NCBI RefSeq assembly: GCF_000373905.1
Contig: NZ_KB892705.1
Span: 1,302,001-1,366,000, forward strand
Source: Mycobacterium sp. 155
GTDB taxonomy: Bacteria; Actinomycetota; Actinomycetes; Mycobacteriales; Mycobacteriaceae
DNA: 64,000 nt
Reading direction: 5' to 3'
Below are positions 54,403 through 64,000 of this stretch, piece after piece (positions within the stretch are counted from its first letter, which is position 1; each line of letters starts with the position of its first letter). The position numbers and the translations under genes were made by a program. The notes below the pieces were generated by a model, which made no database searches, had not been told where the DNA came from, and saw only the letters and a list, made by a program, of their open reading frames with translations.

Positions 54403-55023
54403 ATGAAGCGCACGTATGCCTTGATGGTCAGCCTGGCCCTGCTGCTGGCGGCCCCCGGACTGGCGTCCGCCGACCCGTACCAGCGGCCAGCCGGCAACCA
54501 GAAGTTCATCGAACAGGTTATCTCCCGGGCACTTTCGCAGCGTGGCGTGCCGTTTGTCTACGGTGGAGGTGACTCCAACGGGCCCACCCGCGGTGTTGTC
54601 CGTGACGCGGCCGTGGCCACCGCGAATCCGGCGTTGCCGGGCGCCGCCGGACCGGTTCTGGCACCCACCACGCCGGCTTCTCCCGGGCTGTTCCCCGGCC
54701 TGCTGGGTCTCGGCGTCACTCCCGCCGCACCTGCCGCCCCCGACGTCGTCGGTTTCGACGCCTCCGGTCTCATCGTGTACTCGTTCGCCGGTGTCGGCGT
54801 GAAGTTGCCGCGGTCCTCCGGTGAGCAGTACAAGGTCGGTCAGAAGGTCGCGCCCGCGCAGGCGGCTCCCGGCGACCTGATCTTCTACGGTCCGGAGGGC
54901 ACACAGAGCGTGGCCTTGTTCATCGGAAATGGTCAGATGGTCGAGACCACCGACCGGGGTGTGGCGGTGTCGCCGGTGCGCACCAACGGCATGACCCCCT
55001 ACCTGGTCCGCATCATCGCCTGA
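54403..55023 (+). CDS. ripD: RipD-like NlpC/P60 protein lacking the catalytic Cys and His
   Basis: A 206-aa secreted protein with a signal peptide (MVSLALLLAAPGLASA). The NlpC/P60 fold is seen (ISRALSQRGVPFVYGG, DLIFYGPEGTQSVALFIG, SPVRTNGMTPYLVRI), but FDASGL stands where active enzymes have FDCSGL, and QSVALF replaces the His segment. M. tuberculosis RipD (Rv1566c) has the same changes and binds peptidoglycan without cutting it. An Ala/Pro-rich insert of about 50 residues lies between the first helix and FDASGL; the C-terminal repeat tail of Rv1566c is absent. Confidence 0.9.
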   Translation: MKRTYALMVSLALLLAAPGLASADPYQRPAGNQKFIEQVISRALSQRGVPFVYGGGDSNGPTRGVVRDAAVATANPALPGAAGPVLAPTTPASPGLFPGLLGLGVTPAAPAAPDVVGFDASGLIVYSFAGVGVKLPRSSGEQYKVGQKVAPAQAAPGDLIFYGPEGTQSVALFIGNGQMVETTDRGVAVSPVRTNGMTPYLVRIIA

Positions 55024-55204
55024 GGCGTGCGGTGGCACCGAATCGGTGTCAGCTGCACGGCGCAACCTCTCCGTGGTGTTGGGTCAGACACGTCGAAGGG
55101 CAGACCGCGATGAACCAGCCACCCGCGACCACGCGAACCGTATTTCCCGGCATCAGTTCCCGGGCCTGGGGTATGCCGCCGACCGCACCGCACTGACCGG
55201 CGAA

Positions 55205-55957
55205 TCAGCCCGTGGGTATCGCCCCGGCGAGGCCGAGCATCACCACGATGCCCGGCAGCAGATTGGTCACCTGATGCGCGGCGATACCGGCGAGCAGGCT
55301 ATTGGTGAAAAACCGGGCCAGCGCGAGCGGAACGGCTATCACCAGAAGCAGCGGAAAGCGCTCGAATTCCAGGTGGGCCAGCGCGAACACCACCGTGCTG
55401 ACTCCGAGCGCCACCCATCGTCCCCAGCGCTGTTCGAGTGCACCCCACAGCAGACCCCGGTAGAGGATCTCCTCGCAGACCGGCCCGATGACGACGATGA
55501 CGACGAAAACCAGCACGGCCACCGGCCAGGAGGCCCGCACCCCGCCGAACACCTCGCCCACCGCGGAGTTCGCGTCCGGCCCGGTGATCGAGCTGTACAG
55601 CATCGCCGCCGGCAGCGTGACGAACAGCCCACAAATCCCGAACGCGACTCCGATGCCCCAATCCCGCCATGACCAGTGCATCCGGAAGTCAATTCGTGGT
55701 CCGTTGCCGCGTACCCGGGCGATGAGCAAGGCCAGGCCGGCTGCGGCCAGCGTCGGCGCCGCCACGGCAAGTGCCAGGGTTGCCGCCTGCGGCGGTCCGT
55801 CGCGGGTGAACGCCACGACGAATGCCGCCGAGATGAGCAGGTAGGCCATCTCGGCAATGACGAAAGCCCCCAGGCCCCAACGATGCCGTGGCAATTCCCT
55901 ATCGACTGTGAGTTCCGGCGCGACTTCGCTGTCACCCGGCCCGGTTTCGGCGGCCAC
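55205..55957 (-). CDS. CPBP-family intramembrane metalloprotease
   Basis: A 250-aa membrane protein with about seven to eight spans. The three CPBP motifs are present: EEILYRG, FALAHLE and HQVTN. The family includes type II CAAX prenyl proteases and bacteriocin-immunity proteins; the substrate here is unknown. It starts with GTG two bases after the upp stop, so it is the last gene of the URC operon. Confidence 0.9.
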   Translation of the reverse strand: MAAETGPGDSEVAPELTVDRELPRHRWGLGAFVIAEMAYLLISAAFVVAFTRDGPPQAATLALAVAAPTLAAAGLALLIARVRGNGPRIDFRMHWSWRDWGIGVAFGICGLFVTLPAAMLYSSITGPDANSAVGEVFGGVRASWPVAVLVFVVIVVIGPVCEEILYRGLLWGALEQRWGRWVALGVSTVVFALAHLEFERFPLLLVIAVPLALARFFTNSLLAGIAAHQVTNLLPGIVVMLGLAGAIPTG

Positions 55958-55959
55958 GG

Positions 55960-56589
55960 TTACTTGGTTCCGAAGATGCGGTCGCCGGCATCGCCGAGGC
56001 CCGGCACGATGTAGCCGTCGGCGTCGAGTTCGCGGTCCAGTGCCGCGGTATAGATCGCGACATCGGGATGTGCCGATTGCATCGCGGCGACGCCTTCAGG
56101 GCAGGTCAGCAGGCAGACGAACTTGATCGACTTCGGTTGGTATTCCTTGAGCCGGTCGATGGCAGCCACCGCGGAATTGCCGGTGGCCAGCATCGGGTCG
56201 ACCACCACCACGTCGCGTTCCTGCAGGTCGCTCGGCATCTTGAAGTAGTACTCCACGGCGACAAGGGTCTTCGGGTCCCGGTATAAACCGATATGGCCGA
56301 CACGCGCGCTTGGAACGACGTTGAGCATGCCGTCGAGGATGCCGCTGCCGGCCCGCAGGATGGACACAAAAACTAGTTTCTTGCCGTCGATCACCGAGCC
56401 TTTGGTTGATTCCAGTGGCGTGTCGATTTCGATCTCGTGCATCGGGACGTCGCGCAGCACCTCGTAGGCCATCAGCATCGAGATCTCGGTAAGCAGTTGT
56501 CGGAAACCCTTGGTGGACACCTCTTTTTGTCGCATCATGGTGAGCTTGTGCTGGACCAGGGGATGGTCGACGATGTGCAGATTGCTCAT
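55960..56589 (-). CDS. upp: Uracil phosphoribosyltransferase
   Basis: Converts uracil and PRPP to UMP. The 209 aa are the usual length. The PRPP loop is [17 protein letters not shown], the uracil-binding end is [17 protein letters not shown], and [13 protein letters not shown] is the expected earlier segment. A strong AAGGAGG precedes the ATG. It follows URC4 by 10 bp and URC1 upstream of that. In the URC pathway this enzyme (URC6) carries out the first step, so here it probably serves uracil breakdown as well as salvage. Confidence 0.96.
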   Translation of the reverse strand: MSNLHIVDHPLVQHKLTMMRQKEVSTKGFRQLLTEISMLMAYEVLRDVPMHEIEIDTPLESTKGSVIDGKKLVFVSILRAGSGILDGMLNVVPSARVGHIGLYRDPKTLVAVEYYFKMPSDLQERDVVVVDPMLATGNSAVAAIDRLKEYQPKSIKFVCLLTCPEGVAAMQSAHPDVAIYTAALDRELDADGYIVPGLGDAGDRIFGTK

Positions 56590-56599
56590 GCTGCCCTCC

Positions 56600-57822
56600 T
56601 TAGAAGACCGTGCCGTCGCTGCTGACGGCCAGCGGCGGCCGGCCGGCCCGCAGCCGTCCGGCCAGTCGCCGCCCGGCTGCCCAGGTACCGCCTTCGAGCA
56701 CACAGGCCAACGGCAGTCGCTCTGCGCCGGCGCCGAGTCGTGTCCGTACCTGCGCGGCGAGTTCGTCGAGCAGCGCGACGGTAAGGGCACGCCACTCCAC
56801 CACGAGTTCGTCTCCGACAGACCACGTACGCGCCGCCCACTCGGGCTTCCGGAGTTGCAACACCGCGGTGTCGAGCAGGAGACCGCCATTGCGGTACTCG
56901 GGCAGCCCGGTCAGTGCCTCCAGGCCGCTCACGTGCACGCCGGCCCATTCGAGCGGTTCTAGCAGCGAGTAGGTCAACCATTGCGACAGCTTGTGGAACG
57001 GCATCCAGCCCCACGACGGTCCGTCGCCGGGCACCGCGGGGTGAGGCCAGCAGTCGCCGAGGGGTTGGCCGTCTATAGCGTTGTCGGCCAACCAGATACC
57101 GGAAAGTGATGTCAACAGCCGACTCAAGATGGTGTGGGCGGTGACGGTTGGGCCGCCGAGAGTGTCGAATAGCCCGCCGGGGCGGCCCGGCTGTCCGAAC
57201 ACCTCGGGTTGGGCCGCCAGTGCGGCACCCAGGCGATGCAACAACTGCACCCGGCCGTCGAGTCCGACGAGGGGATTGTGCGAATCCACCTGGAACGCCC
57301 GCGCGAGTGCATCGGGTTGCAGGGTGGCAAGCCCGATGGCGTCGGCCTGCCACGGTCGTGTTGGGTCGCTGGAGAACGTTCCGTCGAGGAATGCGTGCCA
57401 GCTCGCCACTGCGAGCCCTTCGGAGCGGGCGAAGCGTTGGCCGGTGACGGTTTCGCGGTACTGCCAGCTGGGCCCGGCGCCGGCGTCGAGCAGGACGCTG
57501 ATCACAGTTAGATCGATGAGTGTTCTGGCCCGTTTCGCGGGGACCAGATCCGCCAGGCGGGCGTCGAGTTCGGCCTTACGGTCTAAGCCGCCGGCCTCGA
57601 AGTGGCGCCATCGGCTGTGATACGGGATGCGCAGATCGGGGTACCGCTCGCGGGTGACCGAGACGACCTCGGCAACCGCGTGGGGCAGCGCATCGTCGTC
57701 GACCACGAACCACGGTGAGCGGCCCGCCCGGGCCCGTTGCAGCAGGACACCCGCCCGTTCGCGGATCGCGCCGGTGGTGCGCAGGGTGGCGACCGCGGCG
57801 TCGGTCTCCGTGTCGGCGGCGG

Positions 57823-57826
<4 letters not shown>
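56600..57826 (-). CDS. URC4-like protein (DUF1688)
   Basis: A 408-aa cytosolic protein of the DUF1688/URC4 family, needed for uracil breakdown in the yeast URC pathway but with no proven reaction. Features include [18 protein letters not shown], the [20 protein letters not shown] motif, [37 protein letters not shown] and [14 protein letters not shown]. Its ATG overlaps the URC1 stop (ATGA), so both are translated together. Confidence 0.9.
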
Positions 57827-59103
<1,277 letters not shown>

Positions 59104-59304
59104 GACCGTCGCCCCTTTCTGTGGCGCTAGGCCTCCAGTCAACCCCGAATTATCCGGCCGCGCAGCGGCATCGCCGCAGTGTGATGGGATTGTCAGGTAC
59201 AAAGGGCTGGCGGATCGGACCGTTGCTCAATCCTTACCTCGACGGTTCAGATCTCGAACCGGCGAACGTCGCACGGTATCTGGATCGCACGCGAACCGCT
59301 GAGC

Positions 59305-60075
59305 TCACCGACCGGCTTCACACTGGCACGCAGCCGGCCGGGGGTCATCGGGGTCGGTCGGGTCCGGGTCGCCGAACCACCTGGACGGTTCATGGTTGCC
59401 GTATTCGTCGTGCCAGTCCCACCATTCGTACGGTGCGGTCTGGGGGTAACCGTCGGGCGAGTCCTCCCAGGTCTCCTGGCGGCCTAAAGCTGTCATGTCG
59501 AGGAACGCCCAGGTGTTGACGAACACCTCGTCGCCGCGGTTGTTGATGAAGTAGGTGCGGAAGACGCGGTCGCCGGCACGGATGAATGCGTTGGTGCCGT
59601 GCCATTGGTCCACTCCGAAGTCGACATCGAAGGCACGTCCGGAATCTTTGTCGGCAACGATGGTGTACCAGGGGATGTTCCAGCCCATCCGCATCTTGAT
59701 CCGTGCGATGTCGCCCTGCGAGCCGCGCGAGGCGTACACCAGCGTGGTATTGCGGGCGTTGAGGTGGGCGAGGTTGCCGATGTGGTCGGCCATCAATGAG
59801 CAACCGACACAACCATGTTCGGGCCAGCCGTGCACTCCCGGGTCGACGAATGCGCGATAGATAATGAGTTGGCGCCGGCCGTCGAACAGGTCGAGCAGCG
59901 TGACAATCCCGTCTGGGCCGTCGAATTCGTAGTCCGGGCGTACCCGGGTCCACGGCATGCGGCGGCGCGCAGCAGCCAGTTCATCTCGAGCCCGGGTGAA
60001 TTCCTTTTCGCGAACCAGCATCTGCTGGTATGTGGCATTCCATTCCTGTGCGGTGACGATCGGCGGAGTCTTCAT
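59305..60075 (-). CDS. DUF899 thioredoxin-like family protein
   Basis: A 256-aa cytosolic protein with REKEFTRARDELAAARRRMP near the start, the ring YEFDGPDGIVTLLDLFDGR, a thioredoxin-like pair in HGCVGCSLMAD and YEWWDWHDEYG near the end. The family is linked to thioredoxin-like redox proteins but has no defined reaction. AGGAG precedes the ATG. It is divergent from the ArsR/AHSA1 pair, with operator-like repeats between. The 200 bp downstream, before URC1, hold a weak ORF at 59184 only. Confidence 0.9.
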   Translation of the reverse strand: MKTPPIVTAQEWNATYQQMLVREKEFTRARDELAAARRRMPWTRVRPDYEFDGPDGIVTLLDLFDGRRQLIIYRAFVDPGVHGWPEHGCVGCSLMADHIGNLAHLNARNTTLVYASRGSQGDIARIKMRMGWNIPWYTIVADKDSGRAFDVDFGVDQWHGTNAFIRAGDRVFRTYFINNRGDEVFVNTWAFLDMTALGRQETWEDSPDGYPQTAPYEWWDWHDEYGNHEPSRWFGDPDPTDPDDPRPAACQCEAGR

Positions 60076-60094
60076 CGTGTGCTCCTCATGAAAT

Positions 60095-60164
60095 TAAACA
60101 ATATGGTTGAATATTTGTTTTTCAGCACACCACGCCAGGCGGATATAGTCAACAACATGGTTGA
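60095..60164. promoter_or_regulatory. Pair of operator-like inverted repeats
   Basis: TAAACAATATGGTTGA (60095-60110) and TCAACAACATGGTTGA (60149-60164) agree in 13 of 16 bases; both follow the inverted pattern TCAAC-N6-GTTGA. One lies before the DUF899 gene, the other covers the start codon of arsR. They are the likely binding sites of this ArsR regulator. Confidence 0.55.
60144..60149 (+). promoter_or_regulatory. -10 box of the arsR promoter
   Basis: TATAGT stands seven bases before ATG 60157, fitting a leaderless transcript, and borders the second operator-like repeat. Confidence 0.55.
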
Positions 60165-60489
60165 AGATCGGGTGTTGGACCGGGCGTATGCGGCGCTTGC
60201 CGACCCCACGCGCAGGCTGCTGTTGGAGACGCTGCGCGAAGGGGACGCCAGGATCACCGATCTGGCTGCCCCGTTACCCATGACGTTCGCCGGAGTGTCC
60301 CGCCATATCGGGGTACTGGAGTCTGCCGGGCTGGTCCGGCGTGAGGTGCGTGGCCGGGAGCACTGGTTGTCGCTGCAACCGGACGGGCTGACGCTGGCCC
60401 AGCGATGGATCAACGAGCAGACCGAATTCTGGTCTGTGCGCACGGATGCGCTGGCCGAGCGGTTGCGGCGAAAGAAGGGCGGTCGATGA
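60157..60489 (+). CDS. ArsR-family transcriptional regulator
   Basis: A 110-aa winged-helix repressor with YAALADPTRRLLLETLREGD, LPMTFAGVSRHIGVLESAGL and the wing VRREVRGREHWLSL. There is no metal-binding Cys motif. It belongs to the non-metal ArsR group usually paired with an AHSA1/SRPBCC protein, as here. ATG 60157 is supported by the leaderless promoter. The stop overlaps the next start (ATGA). Confidence 0.93.
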   Translation: MVEDRVLDRAYAALADPTRRLLLETLREGDARITDLAAPLPMTFAGVSRHIGVLESAGLVRREVRGREHWLSLQPDGLTLAQRWINEQTEFWSVRTDALAERLRRKKGGR

Positions 60490-60926
60490 GCACCGAGACG
60501 GTGGTGGTCCGGGTGCAACGGGTCATGCCCGCTACGCCGGAGGTGGTGTTCGACGAATGGCTCGATCCGGAGGCGCTGCGGGAGTGGATGTGCCCGCGCC
60601 CGTCACGGTGTGTGGCGGTAGAGGTGGAGCCCCGGGTCGGCGGCAGAGTGCGGTTCGACGTCGACCATCTGGGCTCCAGCGTGCTGATCACCGGGCAATT
60701 TTTGACCATTGATCGACCGCGTCTGTTGAGCTTCACCTGGAGCAACTCGAACTGGTCGGATCCCACCGCGTCCAGCGTCGTCAACGTCACCTTCGCGCCG
60801 GTAGGGGACGATCAGACCCTCATGTCCATCGAGCATTCCCTGCTGCCGTCCGAGGAATTCGAGAGCTTCCACAACGGCTGGATCCTCACCTTCGAGCAGT
60901 TGGCGGCCGTGTTGCAGCGCCGCTGA
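60486..60926 (+). CDS. SRPBCC/AHSA1-domain protein
   Basis: A 146-aa protein with the Bet v1-like fold: VRVQRVMPATPEVVFDEWLD, EWMCPRP, VGGRVRFDV, GQFLTIDRPRLLSFTW and the closing helix NGWILTFEQLAAVL. Such proteins bind small hydrophobic molecules or act as Hsp90-activator-like partners; the ligand here is not known. It is translationally coupled to arsR. Confidence 0.9.
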   Translation: MSTETVVVRVQRVMPATPEVVFDEWLDPEALREWMCPRPSRCVAVEVEPRVGGRVRFDVDHLGSSVLITGQFLTIDRPRLLSFTWSNSNWSDPTASSVVNVTFAPVGDDQTLMSIEHSLLPSEEFESFHNGWILTFEQLAAVLQRR

Positions 60927-60987
60927 CAACCCGGTCATCTCAGCCAACTCCCGGCTTGGTCGGACGGATTCGGGCATATTGGCACCC

Positions 60988-61920
60988 ATGCGGCTCGCCT
61001 TCGGACGTATCGGCCCGGTGATCGCCACTGCCGTCGTGGTTCTCGCGGTGCTTGTACCGGGGGCGACGGCGTCGGCGACTCCGACGTCATGGGCGGCAGC
61101 CCAGATCGACTACGGCGGGTTGGCCCGCAGTTACGAATTACATGTCCCGGCCGGCGTCGACCATCCGTCCGGATTGGTGGTGAATCTGCACGCCGCGGGC
61201 GCGACCGGCCGGGACCAGGCCGCGCTGACCCACTACGACGCCGTCGCCGATGCGCACGGATTCATCGTGGTGTACCCCGACGGGATCGATCTGAGCTGGG
61301 CCGACGGCCGCGGTGCCTCGGTGCCCGACCGGCAAGGGATCGATGATGTCGGCTTCATCTCCGCGCTGGTCGAGCAGCTGGTCGCCGACTATCAGGTTGA
61401 CCGAGGCCGGGTGTTCGCGACGGGCCTGTCGGCCGGTGGATTCATGGCGAACCGGTTGGCGTGCGACCGCCCGGACCTGTTCGCTGCGATCGCTCCGGTC
61501 GGTGGGACCCTCGGCATCGACGTGGGCTGCAACCCGTCCCGACCGGTGTCGGTCTTGGCCACCGATGGAACTGCGGACCCGATCGTGCCGTTCGACGGCG
61601 GGGCCATGACCGGCCGTGGCGGCGCCAGCGACATCCTCTCCGCCCCGGCCCTGGTCGACCGGTGGCGCCAGGTGAACGACTGTCCCGGCGTCCCCGCGCA
61701 GGAGGACCTTCCGGCGACCGGTGACGGCACCAGTACACAACGCATGACCTATGCGCCGTGCGCGCAGGGCACCGCGGTGGTGTTCATGCGAGTCGACGGC
61801 GGTGGCCACACATGGCCCGGTGCCCCAGAGATCCTGCCAGTGCAGGCCGTCGGCCCGGCCAGCCACGGGTTCGACGCGTCGGAGGAGTCTTGGCAGTTCT
61901 TCGACAGCCACGCGAGGTAG
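60988..61920 (+). CDS. Secreted esterase of the PHB depolymerase/LpqC type
   Basis: A 310-aa alpha/beta hydrolase with a signal peptide (ATAVVVLAVLVPGATASA). The catalytic residues are Ser in ATGLSAGGFMA, Asp in DGTADPIVPF and His in GGGHTWPG; LVVNLHAAGATG supplies the oxyanion region. Relatives are annotated polyhydroxybutyrate depolymerase or feruloyl esterase; the substrate is uncertain. ATG 60988 is preferred to the TTG nine bases earlier. Confidence 0.9.
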   Translation: MRLAFGRIGPVIATAVVVLAVLVPGATASATPTSWAAAQIDYGGLARSYELHVPAGVDHPSGLVVNLHAAGATGRDQAALTHYDAVADAHGFIVVYPDGIDLSWADGRGASVPDRQGIDDVGFISALVEQLVADYQVDRGRVFATGLSAGGFMANRLACDRPDLFAAIAPVGGTLGIDVGCNPSRPVSVLATDGTADPIVPFDGGAMTGRGGASDILSAPALVDRWRQVNDCPGVPAQEDLPATGDGTSTQRMTYAPCAQGTAVVFMRVDGGGHTWPGAPEILPVQAVGPASHGFDASEESWQFFDSHAR

Positions 61921-61988
61921 CGCCGACGGGCCGCGGCGAGCCCGCGCAGCACACCGGGCCGGTCCGCACCGCGCCTTAGACTGCCTCC

Positions 61989-63809
61989 ATGGCTTTTGAG
62001 GCACCGGAAGGTCTGTTGCGGATCGAGGATTGCCTCGACGCTCACGGCGAGGTCGTGCTACCGCCGGACGTCAACTTGATATCGCTGATCGAGCGCAACA
62101 TCGCCAATGTCGGCGACACCATCGCCTACCGCTATCTCGATCACAGCCGGTCGGACGGCGATATCACCGAGCTGACGTGGACCCAACTCGGTGTTCGGTT
62201 GCGTGCCATCGGAGCGCATCTGCAACGGATCACCGGACGCGGTGAGCGCGTCGCGATCCTCGCGCCGCAGGGCCTCGACTACATCGCGGGGTTTTTCGGG
62301 GCGATCAAGGCGGGCATGATCGCGGTCCCGTTGTTCGCCCCGGAACTGCAGGGTCACGCCGAACGGCTGGAGACCGCGTTGCTCGACGCGCAGCCCGCGG
62401 TGATCCTGACGACGACGGTCGCGAGCCCGGCGGTCGCCGACTTCCTCGCGACCCTGCCGGCCGAGCGCCGACCTCAGGTCGTGTGCATCGACGAGATCCC
62501 CGATGCAGCGGGGGAGATGTTCGCCTCGGTGGTGATCGACGCAGGCGACGTCTCGCATCTGCAGTACACCTCGGGCTCGACGCGGCCCCCGGTCGGCATC
62601 GAGATCACCCACCGCGCGGTCGGCACCAACCTGCTGCAGATGATCCTGTCGATCGATCTGCTCGATCGAAATACGCACGGGGTCAGCTGGTTACCGCTCT
62701 ACCACGACATGGGGCTGTCCATGATCGGCTTTCCCGCCGTCTACGGTGGGCACTCCACCCTCATGTCGCCGACCGCCTTCATCCGTCGTCCCCAGCGGTG
62801 GATCCGCGCGTTGTCCGACGAGTCGCGGCACAGTCGGGTGATCACCGCGGCACCCAACTTCGCCTACGAGTGGACAGCGCAGCGGGGCCTGCCCGCGCCG
62901 GGCGACGACATCGACCTGAGCAACGTGGTGCTCATCATCGGGTCCGAACCGGTCAGCATGGGCGCGATCACCACATTCAACAAGGCGTTCGCGCCGTACG
63001 GGTTGCCTGCCACGGCATTCAAACCCTCGTACGGGATCGCCGAGGCGACGCTGTTCGTGTCGACCATCGCCCCGCAGGCGCAGGCGACCGTCACCTATTT
63101 CGATCGCGAACAACTCGCCGCCGGCCGTGCGGTGCCGGTCGCGGCTGACGCGGTGAGCGCCGTCGCACATGTGGCCTGCGGTCAGATCGCACGCAGCCTG
63201 CGAGCCGTCATCGTCGACCCCGCGACCGCGGCCGAACTGCCGGACGGTTCGGTCGGCGAAATCTGGTTGCACGGCAACAACATTGGCCGCGGTTACTGGG
63301 CCTTGCCCGACGAATCGCGAGCGACCTTCGGCGCTTTACTGCAGAGCCGCCTTACCGCGAACAGCCACGCCGACGGTGCAAATACGGAGGGCTCGTGGCT
63401 GCGCACCGGAGATCTCGGGGTGTACCTCGATGGTGAGCTCTACGTCACCGGCCGCGTGGCCGACCTCATCGTCATCGCCGGAGGGCAGCACTATCCGCAG
63501 GACATCGAGGCGACGGTGGCCGATGCGTCACCGATCGTGCGGCACGGCCACGTCGCGGCGTTCGCAGTCGACGAAAACACCTCGGCGGACACTGGATTGG
63601 TCATCATCGCTGAACGAGCTACCGGCACTGGGCGCATCGACCCCGAGCCGGCGGTCGAGGCGATCCGGACGGCAGTAGCGAACCGGCACGGTCTGTTGGC
63701 CACCGACGTGAGACTCATCCCGGCCGGCGCGATCCCGCGCACCACCAGCGGCAAGCTGGCCCGGCGCGCCTGCCGTGCCCAGTATCTGGCGGGGGAGCTC
63801 GGCGGGTAG
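61989..63809 (+). CDS. Fatty-acyl-AMP ligase (FadD-type FAAL)
   Basis: Activates a fatty acid as acyl-AMP, usually for transfer to a polyketide synthase or acyl carrier protein. The 606 aa show the ATP motif LQYTSGSTRPP, WLPLYHDMGL, KPSYGIAEATLF, LRTGDLGVYLDGELYVTGR and the A10 lysine in RTTSGKLARRA. The length and WLPLYHDMGL are typical of mycobacterial FAALs. No PKS gene is visible in the window, so the partner is not known. Confidence 0.92.
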   Translation: MAFEAPEGLLRIEDCLDAHGEVVLPPDVNLISLIERNIANVGDTIAYRYLDHSRSDGDITELTWTQLGVRLRAIGAHLQRITGRGERVAILAPQGLDYIAGFFGAIKAGMIAVPLFAPELQGHAERLETALLDAQPAVILTTTVASPAVADFLATLPAERRPQVVCIDEIPDAAGEMFASVVIDAGDVSHLQYTSGSTRPPVGIEITHRAVGTNLLQMILSIDLLDRNTHGVSWLPLYHDMGLSMIGFPAVYGGHSTLMSPTAFIRRPQRWIRALSDESRHSRVITAAPNFAYEWTAQRGLPAPGDDIDLSNVVLIIGSEPVSMGAITTFNKAFAPYGLPATAFKPSYGIAEATLFVSTIAPQAQATVTYFDREQLAAGRAVPVAADAVSAVAHVACGQIARSLRAVIVDPATAAELPDGSVGEIWLHGNNIGRGYWALPDESRATFGALLQSRLTANSHADGANTEGSWLRTGDLGVYLDGELYVTGRVADLIVIAGGQHYPQDIEATVADASPIVRHGHVAAFAVDENTSADTGLVIIAERATGTGRIDPEPAVEAIRTAVANRHGLLATDVRLIPAGAIPRTTSGKLARRACRAQYLAGELGG

Positions 63810-63951
63810 CGCCCGTCGGGGGTGCGGGGCGTGCGTAAGCGCTCGTCAGGGGTAGCGCCGGGTTGATGCTGAAAGCGATTTGTTTTCAATATGTTTCGTC
63901 ATATCAGTCGGATGAACGCCGAACCGTGCGCCGCCGATGCAAAGATGAAGT

Positions 63952-64000
63952 GTGGCGATCTTTCCCATCCATGACGGCCAATGGCGTGGCTTCGCGAGCG
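63952..64000 (+). CDS. Possible start of a further gene (runs off window)
   Basis: From GTG 63952 the frame reads VAIFPIHDGQWRGFAS to the window end. AAAGAT lies five bases upstream and could be a -10 box. Too little is visible to identify it. Confidence 0.25.
   Translation, partial: MAIFPIHDGQWRGFAS

Noticed and set aside
59184..59519. Plus-strand ORF with a fairly protein-like first 40 residues
   Set aside because: Considered as a small gene between URC1 and DUF899, but it has no ribosome site, no known family, and runs into the DUF899 coding region in a shadow frame.

Overview
The window is high-GC actinobacterial DNA and almost certainly comes from a fast-growing mycobacterium (Mycolicibacterium type). 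Lineage markers are an antigen 85 mycolyltransferase, an mmpS-mmpL pair, bfrA followed by an Rv1877-type MFS pump, an Mpt53/CcdA pair, RipD, DUF732-type secreted proteins and a fatty-acyl-AMP ligase. Lon protease at the left edge argues against the M. tuberculosis complex, which lacks it. Many genes appear to be leaderless, with a TANNNT -10 box 6-9 nt before ATG or GTG. No rRNA, tRNA, CRISPR array, insertion sequence or prophage was seen.

Layout. 1-4.7 kb: 5' half of lon, then a type I sulfatase divergent from an AraC regulator. 4.8-11 kb: accessory-looking region with two SpoIIAA-like proteins, a frameshifted lipoprotein gene, a small lipoprotein, MarR, a decayed response regulator and a P3A H+-ATPase. 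11.4-16.2 kb: antigen 85, then a translationally coupled dCache-HAMP-cyclase-like receptor and a cyclic-nucleotide-binding MscS channel. 16.3-20.6 kb: DUF1810, GH13 enzyme, deaminase, FUSC protein. 20.7-24.5 kb: iron-storage block, with bfd and an unknown gene divergent from bfrA and an IdeR-like box between them, then the MFS pump. 24.6-32.8 kb: SDR, Tat lipoprotein hydrolase, a truncated glycosyltransferase next to a perfect 25-bp hairpin, cupredoxin, Mpt53/CcdA, a GerW-type protein, PLP dehydratase, L,D-transpeptidase. 32.9-38.6 kb: P450 remnant, Pro/Ala-rich secreted protein, HAD phosphatase behind a KstR-like box, a monooxygenase remnant, and a large GH2 enzyme that seems to start at ATT. 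38.6-46.8 kb: cinA, PLP decarboxylase, yaaA, mmpS-mmpL, two secreted proteins. 46.9-55 kb: phosphodiesterase, secreted protein, acyltransferase 3, SGNH hydrolase, a MenC-like protein without its catalytic residues, kinase, tpx, tenA, ripD. 55.2-59.1 kb: an operon matching the URC uracil-degradation set (URC1-URC4-upp) plus a CPBP protease. 59.3-63.8 kb: DUF899 divergent from ArsR-AHSA1, a secreted esterase and a FAAL.

Genes that clearly work together are sulfatase/AraC, the sensor/MscS pair, bfrA/bfd, Mpt53/CcdA, mmpS/mmpL, the URC operon and DUF899/ArsR/AHSA1. The most notable points are the iron-box-centred bfr/bfd unit with an unknown third gene, the degenerate cyclase coupled to the channel, the MenC-like protein without catalytic residues, the uracil-degradation operon, and several decayed genes. 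All functional calls rest on reading the translated sequence and on family knowledge; no searches were run.
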